Origin: Quercus robur
Lineage: Eukaryota; Streptophyta; Magnoliopsida; Fagales; Fagaceae
Assembly (NCBI RefSeq): GCF_932294415.1
Contig: NC_065542.1
Span: 54,184,406-54,248,405 of the forward strand
Direction of reading: 5' to 3'
DNA length: 64,000 bases
The position numbers and the translations under genes were made by a program. Positions within the stretch are counted from its first letter, which is position 1. The number at the start of each line of letters is the position of its first letter. This document shows positions 31,481 through 42,272 of this stretch, piece by piece. Below the pieces are notes generated by a model. That model searched no databases and was not told the origin of the DNA. It was given only the letters and a program-made list of their open reading frames with translations.

Positions 31481-31880
31481 CACTAATTTCTCTTCCAAAT
31501 TCTTTGAGTAAAAGAGCACTTGAAGAATAGGTGATCTCTCAGAACAGGAGATACAAAGCACACATAACAAGTCCTGCGCCCAATTCCTCATTTAGCCAAT
31601 CTCTCTTTAGTAGATAATCTATTCTCCATTGCCATCCAACTTATAAAAGTATACCTTGGTACAGCTCTAAGAAACCAAATAATCTTCCATCATCAAACTA
31701 CTAGGCGGTTCTAAATCTAGTCTTGTCCCAAGCAAGAACATGAAAAGGAACTTGATGCAAATAAGGTCCTAGAAGATTTATCCATTTCACCAATCTTTAT
31801 CAATAGCAGCTTACTTTGGATGGTAATAAGGTCTTTAGATCTTGCAGCTTTCCAACACCAAGCTTTATCACGAATTTCAC
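31480..31880 (-). pseudogene. LINE zinc-binding region (zf-RVT) fragment
   Basis: The minus strand, in broken frames, reads AWCWKAARSKDLI, then KIIWFLRAVPRYTFISWMAM, ENRLSTKERLAKWGI and DHLFFKCSFTQRIW. This is the domain found at the C-terminal end of plant L1 LINE pol proteins. No RT domain is attached. Confidence 0.8.
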
Positions 31881-33475
31881 CGGTCATATTTTAAGTAGAG
31901 AGAACAAGATATATTATTTAAATTTTAAAAATTAAAAAAAAATTAAAAAAAAAAAAAAAAACCAAATAAACAAACAAATATAATGAGAGAATCATGGCAT
32001 TATGTTTGGATAAAGGATTAGAAGACTCACCTCTTTAATGAAAATTGAAATTGAAATTCAACTTTCTTCTACCGTGACAATTTTTAAATCTAAATCTAAA
32101 TTCATCTTTCTCAAATATAAAAATTATCTTTCTCATTTAACACAAAGACTCAAAGTAGTGGACCAATATTTTAAACTTAAAATAACTTTTTAAAAAACAC
32201 TCACACACGACACTGACTCCTATTGCCTCTATCCCTCCACTGATTTTTTTTCACATTCTTTGGACTTTTACTTAATGAACTCTAGGTTTTTGTTGAAAAC
32301 TCAAAATTTAAATATTAAGAAGAATAGTGAAAGAAAGTTGAATTTTACATTTTATTTAATTAAAGTAAATAAGGAAATGAGGTGATATACAATTTTCGAG
32401 GAATATTGCTGTACTTTTTATCCTTTTTACTTTCTTTTTTTTCAATTTATATTGAGTAATTAAACTACATACTTGAATTTACGTATATTAATCTTATAAA
32501 TTTATTCTTATTAGCCATATGAAAAATAAATTGTTCATTGACATATACATTATTATATAATTGTCATTTTTTTTTTGTTAATGTCAATTAGCTAGTTTTA
32601 TTTGGTATTAACTTTGCTTTTATGTTTGTCTTTTAATATTGCCCCCAAAATTAAAATCATGGCTTCTTTACTGCGAAAATGTATAAGATTTTATCTTATA
32701 ACTGTAAAGTACTAAAGTGTCAAAATGAATCACATTAATAATTTATTTTCTTTCTCTCCCAATTAATTTAATTTCTTTTTAATATCTTCTTCTTATATTT
32801 TAGTAAGATTGTAAGAACACTATGAACCATTATCTCTCATTTAAAATCTCTAAACTAATAAACCATGAGGTTTTATGTTTTATAACACGTCCATTGGTAT
32901 ATATGCTCACATAACCCTCAAATACTCGGGGTCCCTTCTGATTGAACGGAGTTCATACCCAAGGATTGTTTCATGGAAAATTTCAACAACATTTATTACT
33001 AATTATGTTTAAAGTGAACTCCACAAGTTTTAAAAATTACAACCCTAAGGCTAAAGGAGACTTTAATTTTGGATTTCTTGCTATAAACCATACAAATGAC
33101 TTCTAAAACCGTAGCACCGGATCTAACAAACATGTGTTTTTAATGCACCTCTGCTTTGAGATACGTACTCTACCAAAATATACATGCATATATTTTGGTG
33201 CATTAATTTCTTCCCAGAATTTTCAAAATTTTTATTTTTTCACGTAAAAACAATCAGAACATCCCATTCTAATAAAATAAATAAGAACATCCGATTCTTT
33301 TTTTTTTTTTTCTTTTTTTGAGGAAAAAGAACATCCCATTCTAAGAGCAAATTAATGTCATGTGGACCCATGGTTAAATCCTTGGAAACTTTTGAGTCAT
33401 GAAGCCACGGATAATTTTACTAAATCATCTACTTTCATCAGACGTGCAACCTATCACTAAAAACAATAGAAGTAA
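31881..33475. other. AT-rich intergenic stretch, partly duplicated
   Basis: Positions 32885-33155 correspond to 24700-24950. No gene was seen. Poly-T tracts lie near 33297-33320. Confidence 0.45.
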
Positions 33476-33720
33476 TCATGGCCCATGCAAGATTCAAACA
33501 CCATAATTCTCATTGGACCATCATATTCAAGTTGTTAGGTTACATATATAATTAAATACTGCTTAGTTTTTCTTTATATAATAATAATAATAATAATAAT
33601 AATGAGAAAAGGCTTAATTGGTCTCCGACGTAACTCAAGATTGGTCTAAATTATCACCATGAACTTGAAGATGAACAAAACATGAAAGCAAAAGAATAAT
33701 GCTGCATTTTTCTTTCCTTT
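33476..33720 (+). promoter_or_regulatory. Relic promoter of a fourth family member
   Basis: TCATGGCCCATGCAAGATTC, then CATTGGACCATCAT, matches the GGCCCATGCAAAATT block upstream of copies A and C. No coding exon of the family follows within 1.4 kb, so the gene itself is missing. It is followed by the segment corresponding to 28850-29080 and by an (ATA/AAT)n run at about 33579-33603. Confidence 0.5.
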
Positions 33721-34559
33721 CTTAAAAGATGAAAATTTTAGGGATTTACATAAATTCCTAGATTTGAAAGAGGCAGAAAACATAAAGAAAAATAACAACA
33801 CACGTAAAGGCAATCACACAAAACAAGAAATTAATTACATTCGGAAACTTGTCTACATCTACAAAGTTGCAATGATTTCATTACTTTTAGGGAAAATATA
33901 TAAGATGCAGTAATACATTTTTTTTCTCTCTAAAACAAAATGACCAACCCTAATTTGAAGCAACAGTATTTATATCCCACATATATAGTGGATCCACAAT
34001 GGACTAAAAACTATAACACTTCTATATCTTATGTGGTCAAATCATAATCTGAATCAAATATAGACTAGGCTCTATATAACCCCAAAGAAATATTAAATCA
34101 ACCATCCAATATAGCTTCTTGCTTTTCTGTAATTAATTATGTAAAATTTTTGCTTTTATTGGCCTTGAAATTATGATTTCTGATACAAATTTTATTTGTA
34201 ATCCGATTTCGATCTTACCGTAAAAACTTGGTTAAATAGGTCATTTTGCCTATATCACTCTTAACTCTCATATTTATGACGTGTATTCCTATATATGCTT
34301 GTATGACTGTTTTTTTTATATTAGAATATTCTCTATTTAAAATTGATTGATTTATAATTCATATTAAATTTTATAAATTTAAAGGTATTGAATGTGATGT
34401 AAAATTTGTAAATCAAACCCAAGAACTAGTTTCTAAAAATAAAATAAACCTAAGAGCTAAAATCTTAATAGTGAATTGAATATTCTCATTTCACTTGAAA
34501 TTCAGAGATCATGTTTCCTACACCTAATTAACCCCTTTACTTATACTCTAATCCATCAA
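33721..34559. other. AT-rich intergenic, no gene seen
   Basis: No recognisable feature. Confidence 0.4.
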
Positions 34560-35122
34560 ATTATTCCACTTAAATGTAATTTATGCTTCAAAATGAATTC
34601 GCAGCCTGATGCATTAATCATGGGGTCATGATGTGATTAATAAAGACACTAATTATAACTATTTTTGGAGAAAATTATTCAATTCTTCCAAAGTACAGTG
34701 ACATGATTCTTTTTCAACTCACATAAATTGTGAATTCTAATATAAATTTAATTGGTGACGGTGAGATCCATCATTCAAGTAATTAAGAGAAGAGTATTAA
34801 TAATCAGGTGGCTATACTCTAAAAGTAGTGAACATTTAGTCCACTTCACTATAGAAATTCAGAACCTGCGACCAAAACGATTAAAGAATTTATAGCCCAT
34901 TCAAATTTAATTTATCAATTAAATATTACGATGGGCCGCCCATTATTTTTTTCCTAGAACAACCAAGCCTCCCATGCATAAGCCATTTTCATTCACAAAC
35001 CATATATGCAAGTAACTTAAGGAACTCTCATTGTCTCGTTGTCACGACTTGCACTATAAATTCGGGTGGCCATGAAGCAATTCTCTCCACATTAAACACA
35101 AAGACAAAAAGATAAAGATATA
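34560..35122 (+). promoter_or_regulatory. Promoter of the 35.1 kb secreted-peptide gene
   Basis: A TATA box TATAAA lies at 35055-35060, 68 bp before the ATG, in GCACTATAAATTCGGGTGGCC. A GATGGGCCGCCC block lies near 34930 and an AGCCCATTCAAATTTAATTT block near 34890. The leader from TTCTCTCCAC to the ATG is 42 bp. Confidence 0.7.
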
Positions 35123-35426
35123 ATGGAGAAAACTACTAAGGCATTGCTGGTTTTCAGTTTATTTGTTATGGCAATTGTCATTGGTGCTGAAGGAGGAAGA
35201 GATGTGCATGCCAAAGACATATGATCAGGTCTACCAGCAGTCTCAGACTATCTGGAACTATTTAGGCTTTGGTTGGCCATTTGGCTATGCTCCTTTCTCG
35301 AGATGTGTGTTCAATTTCCCTGGTTATGGAGGCTTTCCCCTTGAAGGCTTTCCTCTTTTTGGTCCTGGTCCTGGCGTTGGTCCAGTTATTAGTAATGGAG
35401 GGGCCATGGCATATCTCCTTAATTGA
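35123..35426 (+). pseudogene. Small secreted Gly/Pro/Phe-rich protein gene, copy B (frameshifted)
   Basis: From the ATG the frame reads MEKTTKALLVFSLFVMAIVI then GAEGGRDVHAKDI and stops at TGA 35222-35224. The +1 frame continues at once with YDQVYQQSQTIWNYLGFGWP and then a Gly/Pro/Phe-rich tail (FPLFGPGPGVGPVISNGGAM) to TGA 35424-35426. One missing base near GACATATGATC explains this; an unrecognised small intron is less likely because no splice sites fit. The joined product would be about 100 residues: signal peptide, short acidic/basic linker, then an aromatic Gly/Pro-rich secreted domain with a single Cys. The family is not recognised. In another frame the end reads DRPNGASMS, whose PNGASM core recurs at the end of copy A (PNGASMFL). 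Confidence 0.6.
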
Positions 35427-35489
35427 TCGACCAAATGGAGCAAGCATGTCATAGGGGTGTGTTTGTAGTAGTAAATAAAGAATGAACCT

Positions 35490-35560
35490 TTTTTTTTTTT
35501 TTTTTTTTGCTGAATAAAAGGGGGGGCGGGGGCGACCATATATGACTTACCCCCAGGGCG
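35490..35560 (-). mobile_element. SINE, 3' (tail) part, split by the CACTA element
   Basis: This is the poly-T (poly-A on the minus strand) end of the SINE whose 5' part is at 50012-50235. It is preceded by the 19-base target duplicate GTAAATAAAGAATGAACCT at 35471-35489, repeated at 50236-50254. The last three bases GCG (35558-35560) are the CACTA target duplicate. Confidence 0.8.
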
Positions 35561-35574
35561 CACTACAAGAAAAA

Positions 35575-36060
35575 AGGCCTATTACAACAAGTAATATTAC
35601 AACAACAAAAATAATTGGAGTAATATATATACTATTGCATCTGTGAGTTGTTTTTTGTTGTAATAGTAACTTAAATTTATTACATCAATTAAGATTGTTG
35701 TAAAAATTACCTTGTTACATCTAAATGTGTTGTTGTAATAACTAAACCTTATTTTATTTTGAAATATATTGATGCAATAAGTAACCACTTATTTCACATC
35801 AAAATATATTGTTGTAATAGATGAAAAATACACTTTTTGTTGTAATAGTAACTTAAATGTATTACATCAATTTAAGATTGTTGCAAGAATTACCTTGTCA
35901 CATCTAAATGTGTTGTTGTAATAGTTAAACCTTATTTCACATCAAAAAAATGTTGTTACAATAAGTAACCACTTATTTCACATCAAAATATTTTGTTGTA
36001 ATAGGTAAAACCTTGTTTCACATCAAATGAAGTTGTTGTAATAGAGGTCAAGGATGGCTT
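35575..36060. repeat. Left subterminal repeat region of the CACTA element
   Basis: Multiple short repeats around TTGTTGTAATA and its reverse TATTACAACAA, plus longer near-repeats (CTTAAATTTATTACATCAAT near 35670 and CTTAAATGTATTACATCAAT near 35850; CACTTATTTCACATCAAAAT near 35785 and 35969). In En/Spm such subterminal repeats bind the TNPA protein. Confidence 0.75.
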
Positions 36061-37650
36061 GATGCATTTGGGGGTTTAAGGCAAAAGCTGAAATTGAGGG
36101 TTTTTATATATTTAAGGCAAAAATACACTTTTGATCCCTATTTTTTGAGCCAATTTTCATTTTGGTCTCTACTTTTTTGGAGCGCCTATGTTGGTTCCTC
36201 AAAATCAAAAATCATTACCATTTTGGTCACTATTGTCATCTCAATAATGGAAATTGTCTACATAGCAAACCTTCAATCTAATTAAATTAAATAATAAAAT
36301 ATTTTTTTGTTGCTTTCAAAAAAAATTTTTTTGGGAAGAACACAAGAACATGTTCTTCATGTTCTTCCCCAAATCAAGACATGTCCAATTGACTCGAGAG
36401 CTCTAACGGTCGGCGATGGGTTATAGATCCCAAAAACCGGCTCCAACGATCGGCGGCGGGTTATAGATCCAATAAACCAACTTTGGTGGGTTGGTTGGCG
36501 GGTTTTCTCCTCTAAAACTCGCCTTAACCAACCTGATCGGAACCTTATGAAAATCTGGTGATTCAAGCTTTTTTTGGCAAGTTTTTGGTTAAAATACTTT
36601 AGATTTGATGAGATTTATGCCAGATTCGGGGATATCTCACTGAATCTAGTGAGATCTCAACCAGATTTGGTGGAAATCTCATTGGATTTAGTGAGATCTC
36701 AACCAGATTTGGTGGAAATCTCATTGGATTTAGCGAGATCTCACTAGATCCAGTGAGATCTCCATCAGATCTCGCAAAATTTTGTCTAAAATAAACTATT
36801 TTGGCTGGATTTTTCCACTGTGGACGGTTTGTACCGAACTGACCACTTTCTGGCATGAATCCGACCACTCTAATCTGACTCCCTCTTCGATTGGCGACAG
36901 GTTTGAACTTCCTCCACTCGATTTTGTTAGGTCGGTCACGGGTTGGGCATAAACCAGACCCAAACTGACCTGTGGACACCCCTTCAAACCCATAAACCCA
37001 ATAAACAAACCAATCTCTAATGAACCCATAAACCTATAAATTTTCTTCGAAAACAAACACAAAAAACCCAAAAAATTTAGCTTAAATACAAAATAATAAA
37101 TCCCAAAGCCCATATTTTCTCAAACACAAGCAAAATCATCAAATTTCAAAGTCTAGCTAGCCACACCCCGAAATCTCCAAAGACCCACAACATGCCACAC
37201 CCAAAATCTCCATACTTTTTTCATGTTCTTCTTCCCTAAAACCCATGGCCAAAAACCCATTTTCCCCAAAAACCCAAGCCAAAAACCTATATTCCCTATA
37301 AATCCATGCCGAAAATCATTCTTCCCCGTAAACCCATATCTGAAAATCGATGATGTGAACTTTCTCTATCTCATGGTCTAATCCAATGGTCGAAACTCAT
37401 GTTTGACGACTCATGGCCACACCCCATCAATTGAACACTATCTTATCATATTTCTCTCTATCTCTCACTCTCTAAATATGATGTAAAAAAAAAGTTAAAT
37501 ATTACATAAACTGTTAGGCTATGTGAAGTTTAGTTGTGTTTGATCCGGATGACAACCCGACCTGAAATGATGTTGCATGGTTTTTAATGGCAGATTTTTT
37601 GAGGCTTAGTCCATGGAGCGGAGGTTTGGGACCTATCGGCCCAAGTTGTA
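36061..37650. other. CACTA left arm: repeats, no gene
   Basis: Two exact 42-bp tandem units (GTGAGATCTCAACCAGATTT onward) lie at 36649-36690 and 36691-36732, with further partial units on both sides. The wording near 36061 (GCTTGATGCATTTGGGGG) is the reverse of 9575-9605. Short frames here are not protein-like. Confidence 0.5.
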
Positions 37651-37654
37651 GCGC

Positions 37655-38925
37655 TCATTGTGAATCCTATGTGCAGGATATACAAACCGTTTTTTTGGTG
37701 ATTAGGGTAGACACAAAATTTGACAAAACATTTCACAATTGTTGATGTGGTAAATATGATTTTCAGACCCGGATCGTTCAAACAACTTGAAAAGAGAAAG
37801 GTTCAAAGTTTTTAAGGTCGGACCAAGGTTCAACTGAGGTCGAATTGTGACAACGTTATAATTAATATTGTAAGGACTCGATTTGTAACGACCCAAAACG
37901 ATACTGGGTTCGCACGTAAAGAGGCTTAAACAATATAATTTGTAGAGCGTGGGTGTTTAAGAACTAGATTAACTTTTGTGGAATGAAAAGGTTCACCCTC
38001 ACGTATATTGAAGGCTCAGAGCTGGTACAACGATCGTTTTATTTTGGTAATTGGTACAGTTCTTTTTCTTTTTACGTTCTCCTTCTTTAGTCTATGCTTT
38101 TCTTTCTTTTCTTTTTTGTTCCGATCCCCCCCTCGTGCATGTTTTTCTTTCAGTTTATATACCACCCTCTGTGTTCCATCCTCACCACACATGTGTAGGT
38201 TGGGTTCGGGGAATTTCTTTCTGTCCCATCTAGCACCTCCTGGAACTTCCTATGGGCAGCTGTAAGGCTGCCTCCTTACTGTTCAGGTATCACCTCCACA
38301 TTAATGTGGCCAGAGAGTTGGTTGAGAGATAATTAATACGGAGGCAACTGTAGTTATAGATATTTGTTTGCCTTTTCTTTCTTACCCTCAGTCTGTTATC
38401 CCATCTTTAGTGGTGACGTAATTCCGAGGTCCGGTTGTAATAAGACCGCGTCGTGATCGTCCTCGAACGCATACTGCCGAGGAGTATGGCGTCCTTGGAC
38501 GAACATGGAACTCTACTTTCGTGACATTGACCATCACCCTCCCTCGGTAATTAACCTTATGGCCTAACCTGGCCTCCTCGAACGGATGTGCATCCTCAGA
38601 TGGGCCGCAGGCCCAACGATCCTGATCTTAATGGGCCTGTTGATTGGCTGGCCCCCACAAATATAATAATTATTTAAAAGATAAATAAAATTTTGGCCCG
38701 TTTTGTAGCCCATTGTGAATCCTGTGCGCTGGATATAAAAACCATTTTTTTGGTGATTAGGGTAGACACAAAATTTGACAAAACATTTCACACTTGTTGA
38801 TGTGATAAATATGGTTTTTAGACCTGGATCGTTCAAACAACTTGAAAAGAGAAAGGTTCAAAATTTTTAAGGTTGGATCAAAGTTCAATTGAGGTCGAAC
38901 TGTGATAATGTTATAATTAATATAA
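37655..38925. repeat. Tandem duplication of about 230 bp split by a solo LTR
   Basis: About 37655-37868 and 38700-38926 are near-identical (both contain GGTGATTAGGGTAGACACAA and ATCGTTCAAACAACTTGAAA and end at TTATAATTAATAT). The solo LTR sits at the end of the first unit. After the LTR, AATATAATAATTATTTAAAA matches the sequence after the second unit, so the duplication came first and the LTR later. Confidence 0.75.
37869..38660 (-). repeat. Solo LTR, 792 bp, inside the CACTA element
   Basis: Plus-strand edges are TGTAAGGACTC and GGCCCCCACA, with the five-base duplicate AATAT at 37864-37868 and 38661-38665. On the minus strand it begins TGTGGGGGCCAGCC, and a GGTATATAAACTG TATA box lies near plus 38150, so minus orientation is more likely. 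No internal retroelement sequence remains. Confidence 0.75.
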
Positions 38926-40669
38926 TAATTATTTAAAAGATAAATAAATATATTAAATTAGTAAAAATTGCAAAATTACCTAAAATAATCCAAATAAATA
39001 TAAAGAATTATATTTCAAATACATTTCTTATGTCATAACTTCCATAATGCAAATAAAAAATATTAAATTCTAAGCATAATTGACAATCCAATATTTTCTT
39101 TTTTATGCCCATTCAACCATTTGTGAATTTAAAAGAAAAAAAAAAATACAAGTGGAGTGGGCGGACATTGGTTTGTGCCAATTAAAGAATGGGTTATATA
39201 CAAAAAAGGTTCCCATAATATTTAAGAATTTTTTTACACAAAGCACAAGTGAGTAACAGTAAAGCAAACCTTTAATTAGTAGTTGAGAGTAAAACAAGGC
39301 AGTGCAATAGTGTTGAGCCGGATATTGTTGCATTATTTCGCGGGACAAGATATTAGGTAGCGGGAAAGTTTTATTTGAGAGAAAAAATAGGGGAGCGGGA
39401 AAGGTGAATTATTTTTCCAGTTTTTTCTCATCTATTCCGTTTTCCCCATATCCTCTCAGTTTCGTGTTTGTCTCCATCCATGATACCGTATCTCAATTTT
39501 GAAGTTTATCTCTACTGGCTTGAATTTGGTTTCTCTCACGCAAACAACCAGAAACGGTCCAAAAAAAAAAAAAGTTTTTTGAGAGAGGCAAAAAAAAAAA
39601 AAACGTGAGATTTGAAGGAGGCAAAGATGAGAGATTATTGAAGATTGTGATTTGAGGAGCAACAGAGGAGTTCAATCTCTTTTACTGGGTTTTCTTTGAG
39701 GAATTTCAATCTCTCATTCCGGTTGGCTTGAGAAATTTCTCTGATTTGCAGGTATAATCTTTTGCTTCTCTTTAAATTTAATTTTTATTAATTTGTTTCT
39801 AGAGAAGACTTAGCAAAAAAAAAAAAAAAAAAAACGAAATTTTACTTTGGATTTTGAGCAGTGAAGTAGAATCAAGTAGCCTGATACAAGAATATAGGTG
39901 TTGTTATTTTGGAATCTAATTTTTGAAGGTTTATTGGTGAATGTAAGGTTAAACTTGTGATTTTTTTTAAATTCAAATTATATGTGTAGTTTGAATTTAT
40001 AGAATGCTCTGTGCAAAGATCTATTCTTTACACTGTTAGTGAGTGGGAAAAGATATTGTTCATGTTTTTGGAGTTATATAGTTGTTCTGTCGAATCCAAC
40101 TGCATTGTAGGGATATAGTGAACTATATTTATTTATTTTTTTAACTATATAATTGGGGCTGTAATTGTGTGTGGTTTATGTGTATTGATAGGTTATATTC
40201 AAATTAATATACATGCAGAGATATATGTTTTGTTGCTTTAGAATCCAGTCTTCGAAGATTTTATTGATGAATGTATGGATTAGTAGAGTGCTCAGTCCAA
40301 AGATCTATGCTTTATAATGTGTTAGTGAGTGAGAAATGATTTTTTTTTCTCTTCATGTTTTTGGAGTTATGTAGTTGTTTTGTTGAATCCAAGTGCACTA
40401 TAGGGGGTTAGTGAACTTTGTTTTTGTTTTAAATTTGAATTTTGGTTGTTTAAGTGGTTTTTTTTTTTTTTTTTGAAAACATTTAAGTGGGTTTTTAAGC
40501 ATGTAGCTGTATGATTTTCTTTGCCTTTACTCACATATATTTAAGATGATTTTTGGGGCATTTGATAAATTAATAAACTTAATTGAAAAAGAAAATCACT
40601 AACTGGTTCACAAGATGTTAACTTAAATGGCATCAATGTCAAGAAAAAGTGCAACAACCAATAAACTTG
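38926..40669. other. CACTA left arm, probable 5' leader of the transposase gene
   Basis: No coding content was found. A direct duplication of about 250 bp (39890-40140 and 40218-40430, both with GTTTTTGGAGTTAT and AAAGATCTAT words) is present. A sequence near 39735-39755 (GATTTGCAG then GTATAATC) is a possible donor of a non-coding first exon. Confidence 0.45.
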
Positions 40670-40940
40670 TCACAATTTAGAGCTAGAAAGGTCTGTTAAA
40701 TCAGACATCCATTTAAAAAAGGACAGTAAAACAATTTTCCTAAGATCTGTTTTACCCTCTCCAAATAGTCCACATAATGCACATTGGTATTGCATACCAA
40801 ATATCACTGTTAAGAGGTGTAGCAAACCTCTCCTTCCAACATTCCACCAAATCAAATGATAAAGTATTATTGTGGGAATGGTCCTCTTAATCTGGGTTAT
40901 CATGATATTTGCATGTCCTATTAGTTTGAGCATTCTGGCT
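40670..40940 (-). pseudogene. LINE C-terminal fragment inside the CACTA element
   Basis: The minus strand reads SDIWYAIPMCIMWTIWRG, close to the IPxCxMWTxWRERNRR ending of plant L1 LINE pol proteins, followed by stops. Only this end is present. Confidence 0.65.
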
Positions 40941-42272
40941 TCAATATTATGAAGTTATTATGTTTCTAATGTTTCATGGAATTTATTATTGTAGGCTATC
41001 ACTTCATCAGGAATAAAGAAAGGTGAGCTGTTTCTGGCTGATGAACCCCTTTAAAATTTATGTTTCCCACTGATGCATGCTGAGCTATATTAGACCAAAT
41101 CTTGTTAGTGTAATGTACATGGTCCTTAGGCAGTCAATCAGGATATCAATGGTCACTGCTTTTTTTGTTTACTTTAATGGCATCCTAGCATTTTATATAT
41201 TAATAATTCCAAGGCTTTTGCATCCTCACCAGATCACAACAAGGTAGGCAAGGGAAGATTAGAAGCTTGTCCTCAAAAGCAAGTAGTTAAGCAAGTGGAC
41301 TAACACGATCAAGGTTAGTTTTTTCTTGAATGCTAGACTCTTGGATGTTGATGTTTTTGGTTGTTCTATTTTCTATATATATATATATTCTTTCTTTTTG
41401 TTTAGTTTATTGAAAGTGTCGTATATGGTGGAGACTTGCACTAGTTCACTTTAGTTTATTGCTAGTATTAGACTTGATATACTATTAAAAATAAAACTAG
41501 TATTTATTTAATGTTAACAAAATGTAAGTAAAAAAAGATATAAAATAATTATAAAAATAAAATAAAATAAAACAAATGTTACAATTGAGAAGAAAAAAAG
41601 GGCATTGCAGCCAGGGGGCCCTTGGCTCCATGCTTCTAGACTAGTCCACAAATAACACCGCCACTTGATTGATACCTTGTGAAGATAACCATTTTTTTCA
41701 AACCATAATCCAATGGGCATTGTATTGAGGTGCTCAGAGATAGTTCAGAGGTACAGAGAGAAAGTGAAAGTGATTGTCACACTCTCATTTGACCTGCTTT
41801 TTGTCAAACAGATATAGCTTTTACTTAAAAGAAGATATATCACTGTATATATATGTGTGTTAAGTTAAACTTTGTCGCATGCTTACTACCCAGCATGGAG
41901 GAATTTGAAAGTGTATATTCTGTTTGCTTATGAGCTTAATTAACATATTTTTTGGTTCATGCATGTGGAAAATGACTAAAGAAACAGATTAGATGGGGAT
42001 TCTTATGTTCAAATGGTATATTTGAATTTGATTTTGCCCTTTTGGTTGTATTTAATTAACCATCCCCTTCTTTCCCTTCCCTTTTCTAACTTGAACATGC
42101 CATTTTTTGTTCTATGTGGCTTCCATCTTAGCAGCTAAAAATTGTGATTTTTTTTTGTTTGATGTGAAACAAAATAGAACCATGTAATTCATTTTATAAT
42201 TATCCAAGTACTAGACAATTTAGGAACCTAAAGTCTAGAATTTATGTGTTTTTGTGTTTATTTACAGTGAAG
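40941..42272. other. CACTA region upstream of the TNP2 coding start
   Basis: AT-rich, non-coding. The final TTTATTTACAG at 42257-42267 is a good splice acceptor just before the ATG at 42273, consistent with an upstream non-coding exon. Confidence 0.45.

Noticed and set aside
36357..37113. Open frames on the minus strand in the CACTA left arm
   Set aside because: They overlap tandem repeats (42-bp units) and show no domain; no splice or promoter context.
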